Notes: generated from the sequence alone by a model not told the origin. A stretch of 64,000 nt of DNA from Anarhynchus alexandrinus (GCA_008711295.1 VUYV01000122.1:1989172-2053171); one strand, 5' to 3'; positions 40,200 through 53,277 are shown, counted from the first letter of the stretch. Made by a program: numbers and translations.

Positions 40200-43100
40200 C
40201 AAGAAAACAGGGTCAACAAACCCATTCATGATGGAGCAAGATTAAGACAAAGTTTTGCACTTCACGAGCGTATGGCAATGAAATTGCTTTCAAAGGGCAC
40301 AGAGGAGATTCATTAAGCTTATGTGAGGTAACTTAGACTAGGCAGACAAAAGAGATCAAGGATCTAAAGAAAGATCAGGAAAGGAAAAGGATCAAAAACC
40401 ACACATGCAAATGAGCTACTATGAAAATTAATCAAGGGGTGAGGTATGACAGAGAAAGACCATAGAAGGAGGTAAAAGTGATGCCAGTGCTGAACTGGAT
40501 TCTTTTCTATTTAGATTTCTAGCCTGCCTTTTGATTTAGAAAAGTAATCCACTCCCTGTTAAGCACCAATAAGGTTCCATTTGTTCCTCTCTTTGCCATC
40601 ATATTTGTGTTTTTTTTTTCTGAAGGATGTCTGTCATTTATCAGCTTTTTTACTGATCTTATTTGGCAATTGTTTTTCTTCAATGGGAAATCGAAAAATG
40701 TGGATATTTATGAATATACCTTGGGGGGGAGGGTGTGTCACAGACAGCAGTTGATTTATTTTAACAAGGTCAGTGTTTGGCAACCCATATTTCAAAAGAA
40801 ATCTGCAAATATGACTAGTTTGACATTATTTCTTAGTTGCTTTCTTTTTTTTTTTTTTCCTTCAATTCACATAGCCAGCGGCATCTTATGTCTTTCTCCT
40901 ATCAGATGACTAAGACAGGTAACGCTGAACTTCCCAAACAAGCTGCCTGACTGTCAAGTGACTGTCTCCATTGACACAAGCAAACACACAATATAGAATT
41001 GGCATCCGAATAACCAGACAAGCTGTCCCTATTGACAATTGCTGCTGCCTCAGCATATGTATTGTCTTCTTGGATTATCCCATCTGCAGCTGCTTCAGCT
41101 CTGATGCCATGTCATCATTTTACTTGCTCCAATGGTTCCTCTTCAACAACTGAACTCCATCCTTCATGAATTGTATCTCAGTGTCTGTGCTGGAACAAGC
41201 TCTTCAACTGCTTATAGTTCCTCCTATACTGACATTATTTAAACAATATCTTCAAGAGATGCCAGACTGCTCTTGCATATCATCATGATTTTTTTTTTAA
41301 AGCTTGCTGCACAAAAAACTACAACATAATGATGCTCTTCAATACAGAATGGTAGGGAGTATGGAGAAATTAATTTCATCTTATGAACTTTTAAAAATGG
41401 CTTGCATCAGGGTGCTTTAAAGCATTGTCTTTGAAGTGTTATATGTGAATTTGGGAGCCACGAACACAGTCAGGATCTAGAAAGATAGGAATAGAGGTAA
41501 AACCTGTAGCAAAACTTCAATAAAATCATAGCAGAATAGAATATTCCAACTTCCAAATCAACTGCTCCACTCACAATTTATGTGGAAAACAGACTTCATT
41601 TTGATACAAATTCCTTTGTAAAACTCATCACTTATGTATGCTGCTACAGCTACTACATGAAGCAAAGGACCACACAGGATAACTGGATGCCTTGTTTTGA
41701 CTCTCTGTCTATAAAAAAATGTGAGTTTGAACCACTCTGCCAGTCTGCCTTATGGCCATATATTTGTATGGTTTTCCACAGGTGAAATTTTCTCAAATTC
41801 AGAGGTTATTTTAATATATCTGGATTTTACTTCTTTAGCTAACTGTATGTATTATTGCAGTCTATATCCAAAAGGAGATTTAGTCACCCAGTTCATGATG
41901 TTGTCAGGATTCACATACCTACGTCCAAAGTTGGGCTGCAGCTGAGGTTTTCAACTGCTAAGTACACATCTGACTGTACTCTGATGCATTTTTAATGTTA
42001 AGATTCCCCAATGATGAAAACAAAGTTTTCCTTCCTTTCAAAGATATTCTCAAGACACACTTAATGAATCATGCAGTGTACAACATGAATTGCTTTTTTT
42101 CTTTTACATAACCTGAGGAAATGTGTACACAATTCCACCTCTTCCTTCTCTGCAACGATGACCTTGGATGGGGAGCATCTTCTTCACAGGGTATGTTCCC
42201 AATGCCAAGCCATTTTGAGCATTTCTATTATATTAAGGGCTCTAGTTTCTCATGGAAACAAGACATGCCGGTTATGGTGCTGGAAGAAACACACATCTTG
42301 ACTTCTATCTTACCTGAAGACAAAGTAGATATATTTACTGAAAACGCCAGAAAAAAATTTTAAAAACACATTTGAAATTCCTCTCAGAAAGCTTTTTGCT
42401 TTGCGGTCAATGGATTATTTTATGAAAGGGTCCATCCTCTGAAAAAAGTGTTTAAATGGTTACTTGGTTGAAAGAAACATCACAGGGTAAATGTGTTACA
42501 TCTTAAATATGGTGATTAATATGTCCTAGGGTCCCTATTGTGATTAATATTTGGCTTTGCAACTTTATTTCTTTATCCAAAATAGCAATATGCTAAATTC
42601 TAGGGATGGCAGCAGGTGAGGAGCAAATTGTTCTACATTTGATTTTCCCATTTTTATCCTTTACTTACGTGTAAAAAAAAAAGCCAGTTGATCAAAGATA
42701 AGATGAGCACTTGATTCCAGAAGGAATTTTTTTCTAATTTAAAACAGGAGTTTGGAGATGTACTCAAGTTCTTCTGGAATGCAAGGTGGCTTCCCAGCAA
42801 TGAGTAAGCTCTCTGCATTTCAAAGCAGACAAAATTGGAAAAGTGTTGATATTTCAGAGACCTTCTGAGTTGAGTCTTTTTTCCTCTCTGTATGAATGTT
42901 AATGTTCATATTCATTTTGTATGATCCTGTCCTTCATCCTTGTTTCCCCTCGGCCCCTGGTTTGTTCAGAGTACCAGCTGTCTGCTCCCTTTCCCCTAAA
43001 TTGTGGATGCATTTCTGGTTTGTTGTACTAAAATAATCTGCAGTGATAGGTGATGCTCTGAAAGAGAGAGAGAGATGGCACTTCCATTTTTATTTCATAC

Positions 43101-46100
43101 AGCGCTCTATTTACAGTACAGTGTGGCAGTGATAATTGTCATTGCCCGCTTAACTGGAAGTCTCTTAGAAGTGATGTATTACTTCTTGAGGGTCTTTTAA
43201 ATCTGCCAACAAACTGAAGTACCATTGTAACAACTTCTCAGTTGTTCATACATTATCCTTAAGAACTTTATTAAAATAATTAGAGTAAGTAAAGTGACAG
43301 ATTATCAGGCGCTCTATGCAGGTGGCAAACATCTGTTTAGGCAAAAAGTGTAAACTTAGAAATCTGGGTTAACTGACTTAGACTTTTGCCACACAGTCAC
43401 CAATATTTCCTTTTAAGATCAGTACTGAAATCACAGTATCTTGTCGTGGTATGTGCTCACTGCAAGCCAATGTAACCATATTCATCTTCAGGCAGCACAG
43501 TACAGGCATATAAACAAAACATGTTTGATGGTTTATTCTTGATCAAAATACTATGGGTTTCAAATTTACCTTTTTTTTTCTTTTTTTTCTTTTTTTTTAA
43601 TCTTTGGAATAAAAAACAATTCAACTCTCTGAGTTGCAGCTCTAATCCCAAAACAGCAAGGTCCTCATACTTATATACCTGGCTGCAAACTGACTTCAAC
43701 GTAAGTCTTGCTTAAACTTATCTATATTTCTGTGTATTTGGGGCTAGATTTAACTCATCAACTATCTGACTGACTTTACGAAAGAGGACACTTTAAGAAT
43801 TTTTCCCCAATATTCATGTATATATTTTGTTTCCTTACTAAGGTATGCATTAATGTAATTAACATTGATAGATTCACATTTGAGTGAGTGGTTTTTATAT
43901 GGATAGGTGATGGATCTCAAAGTTCTTTGAGAATGGCAGCTCAACCTTTACATAACATATCTGTATATAATTCAATAAAATAAGCCTTAAAGTGGAATGA
44001 ATCCCTAGAAACAATTCTTTTGTACAGAGGAATTGCTTTTTGAAGGAATATCAAGGGAGGGCAACATATGCTTTCGTTCTGTGGCATGCAAATGGGGCTG
44101 TCCTGGTAAAAACTATGTATGTATGTGTTTATATTGAGCAAATTCTTATATGCTCAAAATTGGTGGAAATTCCCATAGTTTTAAAGATTTGGCCCATAAA
44201 GCAGGCAAAGAAGAGACATAAAAGCCTTTGGGAATTTATTTTTCATGTTGAGATTATGGCCCTGAACAAAACCTTGCAGAGTTCACACAGCTCTAAAACT
44301 AAAACACATTTATATGTGATATTTATTTGACTTATGGTTATAACAATAATCACAATTCTTAGCTTTTTTAACTGTGTGCATTCAAATTTGTAAAAAATTT
44401 GATGATGTTACATTGACATACCTGAACTTATTCACACAAGTAATTTCTTTATCTTTTTGAAAAAATTGATTATAACACAGTTAATTACCTGTGTAGCTGT
44501 TACTTTTTTAGTCCTGGAGGAATCCAAATTTTGACTATAGTCTCCTTAGCAAGACTCCAGAAGACCAATTTAGATGCCCTAACTTAACATGTAAGTTCAC
44601 AAAGCCCAACCTAGTATACCTACCTATTAGTTTGGATCAAAGTTTGTAAAATAACAGAAAATAAGTAGAGCTGACAGGAAGATCAGATTTTCCATTTTAT
44701 TGGAAATTTCCTGAAATTTAAAATGTGATAGTATCTTAAAATTAAAGAAAAAAAAAATCCAAATCAACCTTACTTTTAAGTTCTTTGAAGCTTTAAATAT
44801 TTTTTTTACATATATTCTTAAAAGTTTACAGTAATAAATCAACATTTCTAAAAATGGCAACACCCTGATTTCAGCATGATGAAAATGTTTCATTTTTAAA
44901 AAATCAGTGCATTTATCTGAACATTTCAATTCAGCAAGACAACACTTCATAGGGGAAAAATATGTTCCAGAAATAAAGGAAAGTGAGAGCTGAAAGGATT
45001 GAAAATAAATTTGTAGTGAGTTTTTATGTGGGATGTGAGAGCGCCTGAAAAAAACAGATGTAGCAGCCTGCTGAGCATTAGGAGGCAGAAAGAGAAATAT
45101 TCAAGAAATAATTTCAGTATTTTATGCGTTCCCAGTATTTATGTTTGCCACAAATCACATCAGAGTATTTGGTCTTTACAAAACACAGAACAATTTGTTT
45201 GTTTGTTTGTTTATTTATTCATTTATTCATTTTTTTTTCATTCTTAACAATTCTGTTTGGGGTACTGCACCTACTGTCATCCAGACCAGTGGTCCAGTCT
45301 CTTAGGCTATGTTTGCACCTCATTTTAAGATGCACCTTTGCTCCTTTGCCAGACCTAATGTCTGTCACCACAATAGGAAAACTGGAGAGATTACGACTCC
45401 CCTATATCATGAAACACTAACACCACAATAACAGAACTCTCACTGATTTGGATTTATTTATAAATCTTACTTGCAGGAAACTCTCCCTGCCTGTATCTTT
45501 TAATTCCTTCCTCTTTTGAATATATTACTGATGACTAAATTATTCAAGTCTCTAAAATTGAGAATGGTCTAATGAAGAAGGCATGAAATCAGTCTAATTT
45601 TCTTTCTAATTCATCATCTTTTCTGATTCCCTAAAAACCATATCTGTTCTTCATTTCACAGTAAAATGGAGATCCACAGAAGAGACCTGGCTGAGTCATC
45701 ATTTCTGACCTTACACTGAAGAGATCTGTAATGCAAACAGTAAATCTGAATGACTGTGAGAACACCAACAGGAATACCGGAAGAAGGGACATAGGAATGG
45801 CACAGCTGGAGAACACCTACATTAGTAGTTCATCGAAAACTGGGCGCATTTCCATGCAGCTTCTCAGCACCTCCGGGATTAGGAAGAGAACAGCTTGCTC
45901 AAAACACTCAAGTCATCAGGAAGCAGTGGTGAGAAGGTGAGACACAACTGAAGCCTTATGACCCCCAGATAAGACATGAAACAGTAAGCAGAAGATAGCG
46001 ACTTATGGAGGTGAGATATGTTAGAGAGGCAAAACTTTCTAATCACCATCAGGTCTGAAAGAGCAAAAAAAGCACACCCAAAACCAGCACATGATCATCA

Positions 46101-46920
46101 ACCTCAAAACAATATAGAAGACATAATAAAACCTTGATAGCCACCATCCGTCCTCTTCTGCATCATACCAAGGAAGCCCAGCTGTCAGCACCACTTGGAC
46201 ATATGCCCACTGGTGTGAAAGACTGAGTGAAAAGAGTTTTATTTTAAAATAAAATCACATTTGCTACCAGAGAGATAGAGCTTTGCTACTCTGTTGCTAC
46301 AAGACCACAATCTTACTTGCTTTCGAAATGTTGAAAGCCAAAGGTGGGGATCATCAGCAATCCCTTCCTTCTTACTCTGGAGCATGAAAAATGCCGAGAT
46401 GCCTGTGTATTAGACACCACAAGGTCTCCCTCTGCAAGGCACAGAGGTCTGAGTCCACTCAAGGCTGAGTAGCTTCACGCTGAGCTACTAATGCCTAAAT
46501 CCTATGAGAATAGGCACTTTAGGCATTTCTTTGTTCATGGAGCAGAACTGCAAAAAAGCATTCAAGTTGAAAAAAAGAGACAGTAGTCGCATTTCCTTTA
46601 TCTTTTTAATATAATAACTGAGCTCTTAGAACAGTAACTTTACTGTTAAGAGAACGAACTTTGATGTCTTGCTGTTCAGTACTTTGCCTTATCAACCATG
46701 TTGGAAGTTTAAATTTTTGCTGTTGTTGACAAAATTAACACCCTAAGATAAAGAAGAAAAAAGCAAATAGGCACAAACCAATCTGGTATGTTAAAGCTCT
46801 CTAGTTTCCACGGTATCCAGTAATTTTACTCAGAGATTGCTCCAATGCCTTTTCAAGATTTTATACTAAGTAGAGAATGAAAATCAGGTACCTTCAGTTT
46901 CCTGGTGAATTCCTTGATAC
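40200..46920. other. AT-rich stretch, intron 5 if the gene model holds
   Basis: It contains pyrimidine homopolymers (for example 43571-43598) and a TTTG/TTTA/TTCAT simple repeat at 45194-45239. Plus-strand exon-like pieces occur at 40874-40919, 43646-43700 and 45662-45936, the last reported separately. No transposon is recognised. Confidence 0.4.
45662..45936 (+). other. Exon-like segment with ATG, plus strand
   Basis: A good acceptor (TGTTCTTCATTTCACAG) and a consensus donor (GAGAAG|GTGAGA) bound 275 bases. An ATG at 45731 opens a frame of 68 codons to the donor, ending in phase 2, with polar, coding-like composition (ENTYISSSSKTGRISMQLL). A short upstream open frame starts at 45666. It would be an internal 5' exon carrying the start codon. 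No downstream plus-strand exon was found within the window. It lies opposite intron 5 of the minus-strand model. Confidence 0.27.
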
Positions 46921-46926
46921 CCTTAC

Positions 46927-46999
46927 CCATAGCTCGTCTGCCCCAAAGATACAGTCTATCCATTTTGTAAAAACATTGGCAAAAGAATCTGAGTCTTTT
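46927..46999 (-). CDS. Candidate exon 5 of an unrecognised minus-strand gene
   Basis: The 73-base segment has strong signals on both sides: acceptor TTCTTCACAACACTCAGCAG and donor TATGG|GTAAGGG. In the phase-compatible frame (phase 2 to 0) it reads KDSDSFANVFTKWIDCIF then GADELW. A second frame is also open, which weakens frame assignment from this exon alone. The phase-2 frame is chosen because exon 4 ends in phase 2 (joint codon AGA, Arg). Confidence 0.35.
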
Positions 47000-47490
47000 C
47001 TGCTGAGTGTTGTGAAGAAATGAATTAAGAAGAACATCACAGGAAACATTATTTCTTTAGATAGAATTTTACTGATAAGACAATTCCTTGCTGGTTTGTG
47101 GAAGAAAGGCTTGGCTGCCTTTCTCTGAGCAACAGGCTCCGAATGATGAAATCTTAATGGTTGAGAGAAACAACATTTAACACATTTCAATTTTCACAGT
47201 GCTACCTATAACTTAAAATGCCAGTCCAATGCGCCAGCAGTGCTGGCTGCCTGGGTTGGAACCTTCAAATCCGTATTTGGAGTACAATTCTTTTCAGTCT
47301 GTGAATACGTGTAAAAAATAGGAACTCATTATTCAACAGATCTTCTTTCTGCATGCAATCGGTTGCAGCTGCTTGTCTTGAGACAAAAGTGATTTTAAGG
47401 TTTTTTTTGTGTTGGTTTGTTGTTTTGCCCCTGCCACTTCCTTGCTGCTCCTTTCTCCTAGGACAATGTTGAAGCTGAATTCTATTGCAC

Positions 47491-47542
47491 CTTATGTATT
47501 GTGCAGTGTTGCTGGTCATGTTCAAGGTGAACCTAACAAGAA
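47491..47542 (-). CDS. Candidate exon 4 of an unrecognised minus-strand gene
   Basis: An acceptor with a clear pyrimidine tract (ATCAGCTTCCCTTCAG) is followed by 52 bases and the donor ATAAG|GTGCAA. Only one frame is open; it reads LVRFTLNMTSNTAQYI and contains an N-glycosylation sequon (NMT), consistent with a secreted or luminal protein. It starts in phase 1 and ends in phase 2, exactly bridging exon 3 and exon 5. I found this one while looking for that phase, so its independent weight is lower. Confidence 0.3.
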
Positions 47543-48116
47543 CTGAAGGGAAGCTGATAATGTTCGATAGGGTCCTTCATACATGTGAAGCCTGAAGTTA
47601 GTCTGGTTTCAGATTCCAAATAGAGCAGTTTGTGGGACCTGATTCAAAGGTAGCTTTAGCTTTATTAATGGTATTTGTAAACAGCACTTACTTACCTCCC
47701 AGTGCTCTTCACATTGAATGCTGAAAAACAGAATTATTTTTTTATGAAGGAAAGTTTCAAATTAAAGATTTACTTGAAAGACACCTCTAAACAGGCTGCA
47801 AAAACCTTTAAACAAGCTGGATCCCTATGTCTTCTTCACTTGGGCAAAAAAAGACCTCGAATTACAGTCCCCACTCCTTCCTTTCCTGGGGCTCAGATGA
47901 AGTTGAAATGTAGCAATCAATAATCCGATTTACATCTCAGCCAACACCTTTTGTGTCTACTGTTCCCCATTAGGACCTCATTTATTCTAGCCTTTTCTCT
48001 GCTCCCACCACCACTTTGTTAGCCTGGGAGGGCTGCCACAAAGGAGCGGAGTCCCTGCTGCTCAACGGGGTTTGCACTCTGGCTGATGGGGTGGGTCGGC
48101 AGAGAAGCATTACCAC

Positions 48117-48385
48117 CTGGTGTCGGTTCTGCTCAGCAGATTTTGTATCTCTGTTTACACTCTGCTCAGCTATAATTGACAGTTCTGTCATCATTTCTTC
48201 ACCATCTTTGGGTGTATTGTTATAGTTGAATACATAGTATAGATTGGGAAGAATCCTTGCTCATCACAGCTGTCGTTTTCCTCTTCTTCAGTTCTTCTTG
48301 TTCCTTTTTCCTACGCTTTTGGTAGTGTAAGTCATGCTGCTTATATTGCATATGCATTGACAGATTTTTTTGACTGACATGCAAA
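48117..48385 (-). other. Coding-like segment with a frame switch, minus strand
   Basis: From about 48385 down to 48250 one minus-strand frame is rich in charged residues (QKRRKKEQEELKKRK). From 48257 down to 48117 a different frame is open for 47 codons (ILPNLYYVFNYNNTPKDGEE, later AEQSVNRDTKSAEQNRHQ), ending at CACCAG|GTGGTA. No acceptor-like pyrimidine tract separates them. It could be a frameshifted pseudogene, an assembly indel in a real exon, or chance. It does not fit the phases of the main model. Confidence 0.22.
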
Positions 48386-49062
48386 TTAATTCAGAGGAAG
48401 AGAAAAAGAACATTTTTGTTCCTGACACTTCTTTATTTTTATCTTTGCATGCCATCTTTGACAGGCTTTAAAATCTTATTCATATTTCAAAAGTAACTTT
48501 AAATAAAGAGCAATTTGTTATATCAGAAGTGTGTTACTACTGCATATTGCTTTCCAATTTGTTCAAGTCTACACTAACAAAAGCTTCTCAATGATATGAT
48601 TCTGACACTAAACAAGATCCCTGGAGTTCCAGTAAACATATACTCTTTTTTTTTTTATCTTCTTGAGGGAGATTTTTTAATGATCTTGGGCAAGGAATTT
48701 TCCTCTGGTGCCCTGCACCATGCTCCTTCAGGATTACACAAGCAGAGCCCTGAGAAATATTCACAATTTATAAAATTAAAGAAGATGATCCTAGAAAGGG
48801 CCATAACTAAGAACAGAAAACTCATTATCATTAATCAAAAATAACAGCAAGCAGACCCACTGTCTCTGTATCAATGATGGATCAGCTACTGCAATATAAG
48901 ACTTTTGCATTTTAAACCTTAGTTACTTGCTCTCAGATGACTGTTTCTGGTTTTCATTTTCCCAGTTCAACTAGTGTCCTGGTAATTTTACTTTCTTCAA
49001 GAAAACAAAGGGTTTATTCGCTTTTCCCTTTTTATATTTACTTGCATTGGGATTAAAATTAC

Positions 49063-49114
49063 CTGTGACCTGCCACCTCCCCGGAACGTCCGCCTTGGAA
49101 TAGTTCTGTGAATT
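49063..49114 (-). CDS. Candidate exon 3 of an unrecognised minus-strand gene
   Basis: The acceptor is excellent (TTGCTTTTCTGTTTCCTCAG) and the donor is CACAG|GTAATT. The 52 bases are GC- and CpG-rich, in sharp contrast to the flanking AT-rich DNA, as expected for a coding exon in an intron-rich gene. The frame reads NSQNYSKADVPGRWQVT and leaves one base (phase 1). It starts in phase 0, matching exon 2. Confidence 0.38.
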
Positions 49115-50048
49115 CTGAGGAAACAGAAAAGCAATTTTATAGAGAGGAAATTGCATTCATGTTTATACTAGATGAATTATAATCTTGTGGGGGATTTTTT
49201 TGCCAAAAGATCACAATTCTCAAGTAGAGTAGTGACCTCAATTTTTCCTCTTGTGGTGGAAAAGTGTTGGATGTCCTTTTCTCATTTCCTGTTGGGGCAT
49301 AGTCACCTCTGAGACCAGTGCTACCTACTGACTACCCAATGTTGTCCACCCCAAGGATTCAAAGGCATTGCAGGACTTTTTGTGGTATGTGTAAGCAGTT
49401 TTAAGGGAGGAAAACAGTGTCAATTGAGTGGAGAATAATGTATGTAGGAAAAAAAAGGAACAGTGACAGTAAAAGAAAACATGAGTGGGAACATGGGCAC
49501 TGAAGAAATGGAAATGTCATTCAGAGAGGAGCTATGGGAAAGAAAAAAGTGGAAAATTAATTCTAGTTCTTTATTGTCATTGGTCTTGCTTTTTTTCCCA
49601 TTTTCCACTAAAAAAGTTTTCTTCTAAGAGAGAATATTATCTAATAGAGGAGTATGTCACAGACATTTTGGCAGGAAGCTTTCTTTTTGCAGTAAAATTT
49701 TTAGAATAACACATGTTTTGATGCAATATACTATTAACTGATTTGTAGTTCTCCTTCTTGTACAGGTTTTTCAGCCCTTTCAGTTCTCTTGGCTAGTGCC
49801 TTAAATTTAACTAAAAGCTATGTTAGGCAGTGTATGTGATGCTCTTAGCTAGAGAGGAAAACTCATACAAACAACATGAAGAGTGAGTTTTCATTACAAT
49901 CTGTTTACTTTAAAATTCTTTGCACTTCACAAGCTTGTTGGTGCTTGATTTGTGTTCCTGAAAAAACAAAGGAGGAGGAACAGCTTTGGAAATTTCCACC
50001 CTTTTGGAGCCAATGACAAAACTTCCTCTTTCTTTTTTAATCAGGTTT

Positions 50049-50189
50049 CCACCTTGAGCTCATGGACCTCAAGAAGTTCAGTATGCTCAAGAAGCATACT
50101 GGGTGTGTTAGTTTATTTTTCTTTTAAGCTGTGTATTTCACCCTTGTTTATCCAATGGTTAGGGCACATTCCCACCTTGAGCTCATGGA
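50049..50189. repeat. 18-bp direct repeat bracketing a duplicated segment
   Basis: The 18-bp sequence CCACCTTGAGCTCATGGA occurs exactly at 50049-50066 and 50172-50189, 123 bp apart. Between them lies an 81-bp segment (50094-50174, overlapping the second repeat by a few bases) that has a second, diverged copy at 51664-51748. Confidence 0.85.
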
Positions 50190-51663
50190 GCTTAGGGAGC
50201 TCAAGGAGAGTTTTAAGTGTCTAAGTGTCACAAGATGTAAGACATAACACAGCATAACATAACTGTGCAGAATAGTGATTATGGGTGGCAATTAGTCACT
50301 GATCAACTGTCGTCTTAGTGGCTTGTGTAGAATGATGTCTTCTTGCTACCCACAAGCTAAAAGTATGAATTTAAACCTCCAGTCCGGCCTACTAGTTAAT
50401 AGGTGCCTTAGAATAATCTTACAGTTACAGTTTCTTGTATCAATAATAAGTAATGAAAAAACAGTAAACTTTATCAGTCTGTAAACTTTTGTGTTTGCTT
50501 TCTAACAGTTACCTTGTTTATATTTTAGAGAAGCTATAGACTCTTTCCTACTGTGTTTCTGCTGAAACTGGTATGGTAATTTTAAGTAAAGCTCCAGATA
50601 CTGCTGCAGTTATGCAAAACAAGTATTGAATTACTGGGGTTAAAGCTAAGTATGTAGCAATTTTGTTAAGAAAAAAGCTAAAACAAAGTTTTTGGTTTAA
50701 AAGTAGAAAGCCCAAGTCCAAACATTAACCTCCTGAAACTGAACCTGTGAATCATGTGCAGATTAGCTAGCCTTCTTGAGAGTACTTTTTTTGCTTGACG
50801 TAAAAGTTAAGTTTATTTTTCAGTAAACTTATAAAAATGAAGTTTTTTACTACCTTATTCCACCTCAGAAAGCTTATTTTTGAATTATTCATTTAAAAGT
50901 TACTTGCTATGGACATATTCCTGCCATGTTCATTTGTCTGACTTCTTTCCTCCCCTCCCTGAATGTGTCTGTAATTCATCATTGCTTCCTTATTTCTGAA
51001 GTCCATAGGAGTGAATATCTTTTAAACACTTAAATAAATAGTTGTGCCTTTTTCTTTCTTGTCAGCTGCTCAGTAATTTCTGTTGAAATTGACCTTCCTA
51101 CCTCTAGGACATTTTGGAAAGGCTGGGGAGGGGAGGAGGTGGCTCTTTCCAGGTGATCATGAGTTTTTCTGAGGTAGATCCATTTAACAGGACACTTGAC
51201 AATCTCTTTTCCTTCACACCAACTCATCTCCTGCCCCAGTCTTGGAAAAGCTTTGGAAAATGAGAATATGGTACTTGAAGCAGAGGCAACAATTTAAGGC
51301 GTATGCTGTTATGAATGTGGGCCTTGCTTCCTATGTCTGCTGAGACCAGCAATGCAACCCAGCTGCCATTGATTTTAGCTGCACCGAGACCTGAGTTTTG
51401 TCTTTAAGCAAATAACTAAGGAGACAAAAGAGGCAATTCACCTCTGGAGATCTTCTCATACTAAGGTTTTCAAGACAAATGCTTCTCATTTTCTGCCTCA
51501 AATGTATCAATTAGAACATTTTGACTGAATCCTTGGAAAATTAGTAAAAACTGATGGGCCATATTACAGGTAGCATTTGGCTCAGTTCAATAGTGAAACA
51601 TTTCTCAACAGCGAAGAGGTAATCATGAGAAAAGATGCTTGGATTAGTGTCGTTAGTAAAGCC

Positions 51664-51748
51664 GCATACTGGGTGTGCTAGTTTATTTTTCTTTTAAGCC
51701 ATGTAAGTATTTCACCCTTGTTTATCCAGTGTTTAGGGGACATTCCCA
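51664..51748. repeat. Second copy of an 81-bp local duplication
   Basis: This copy aligns with 50094-50174 over its whole length, with few substitutions and four extra bases in the middle. The orientation is direct and the distance about 1.57 kb. It has no transposon termini that I recognise. Confidence 0.85.
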
Positions 51749-52865
51749 TTAACAACCACCTGTGTAAAAGACTTCTTTGACCCCTTCAGATCATGTTTCT
51801 GTTATGCTGGTCACTCCTTAGCAGATGTGTCCCTTGAATGACCAGATTTCCAGGATAATTTTTTAAATTCTGAACGATCTACTTTGAATATCAGTTTAAT
51901 ATGCAGAATATGGGGGGGATAATTTCTTTTCAAGAAAAGTTATCAAATACTCTATCACTGAATTGTGCAATAAGATTACTGGTAAATCATAATTTTTCAG
52001 TGCAGCTGATGTAAGTAATAAATCCATCTAGGCACATCTAAGCAAAGTATTTACGGCTCCCTTAAATAGCCTTTCTAACTCATATTTCCTGTATAAATCA
52101 GTCTTGTTTGTGACCTTGGCAATACATCAGCACTACAAAAATAACTAAATTGCTTTCTGCCAGCTCAAGCTGAGGTTCTTTTAACTTACCATTGCCTTCA
52201 ATTTCACAGGAAATTTAGTGTCTGATTAAATACAATTTTAACATTACAAAATGTTTTAGGAAAAAAATGTCTAAGTATATGGTTAAAATGATAGCTTCAT
52301 ACTACCAATCTGAATTTTTACTACTGTCTACGAGCTTGACCACAACATACTGTAAATATCTGTTGACATGCAATCTCAGAGAGAAGTCTGGCTTCAAGTT
52401 TGTAGTTATAAATTCCTTTTAAATTCTTTTTAAAACTATTGCATTAGAAATGCCCTTCTTTTAAGTTAGGATATATCCCCGTAGGAATTTCCTAACACTT
52501 CACTGGAGGTTTTTTGCCCCTGTGCCCAAAGGCCAAGAAAGCTAGTCCTCTCTTTGTTCATTACCTCTTTTGAACCTAACCTAAACTGCCTGCTGTTTCT
52601 TTTGAAAGTTTGTCATGTTTCCATTGACACAAGCCCTGACCCAAATGCTTATCGCAGCTTACTTTCTGCCTTGTAGTTTCTCAGGCACAGAAAGCACAAC
52701 TGTCCTAATATTTTAGACTTTATTGATGTCAATATATTGATGTTAACAAAAGATCATACCGGGACATTTTGGTCAGCTTTCCTTTTATCTGGGTGTTGTC
52801 CAGTCATGGTATAATACGTGTTGATGATAAAAGAAGATTTTGGTGTCTACGGATGGAGAACTGCT

Positions 52866-52919
52866 AAAAAAAACCCAACCAAAAAAACAAAAAAAAACCA
52901 AAAACAAAAACAAAACAAA
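52866..52919. repeat. A-rich simple repeat
   Basis: This low-complexity tract is built of A runs separated by C or CC. The lysine/asparagine-rich open frames across it are artefacts. Confidence 0.85.
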
Positions 52920-53030
52920 GCAGCTAGAAAGGAAACTCTATGCTCAAACGTTGGGTGGTTTGGGCAATTTTTGGGAAAGGAGTTCAGATTTAAGAGGAAA
53001 ATTGATATCATTACATTCTTATTACAGTCA

Positions 53031-53100
53031 CCTCTCCTCTCCTCTCCTCTCCTCTCCTCTCCTCTCCTCTCCTCTCCTCTCCTCTCCTCTCCTTTCCTCT
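53031..53100. repeat. (CCTCT)14 pentanucleotide microsatellite
   Basis: Fourteen CCTCT units occur in tandem, with a single substitution (CCTTT) in the next-to-last unit. It is a pure pyrimidine strand able to adopt triplex-like structures. It lies about 180 bases from the donor of candidate exon 2, within intron 2 of the model. The repeated Leu-Leu-Ser-Ser-Pro peptides seen across it are translation artefacts. Confidence 0.97.
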
Positions 53101-53277
53101 CCTTTTTTTGAGGGAATGAATGAATGAAATGTCCTCTGAACTAGAAACATCAATTTCACCTGGCTCTGCAAGCAGCTAAATTCCAGTTTCATCAAACACT
53201 TTGAATGTGCTCATCCATGAAGTCCTGTAAATAAACATGGTTTTACCAAAAGCCTGCCCTGCAGAATGGGAAGTTAC

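Larger units (their letters stand above)
49120..53270. other. AT-rich stretch, intron 2 if the gene model holds
   Basis: No exon is seen. The stretch holds a dispersed local duplication (50094-50174 and 51664-51748), an A-rich tract and a long pyrimidine microsatellite, annotated separately. Confidence 0.45.

Noticed and set aside
41515..41560. Possible CR1 3'-end remnant
   Set aside because: Only scattered matches to the CR1 terminus; indistinguishable from chance in AT-rich DNA.
52818..53127. Two overlapping open frames with Leu-Leu-Ser-Ser-Pro repeats
   Set aside because: They are translations of the A-rich tract and the CCTCT microsatellite.
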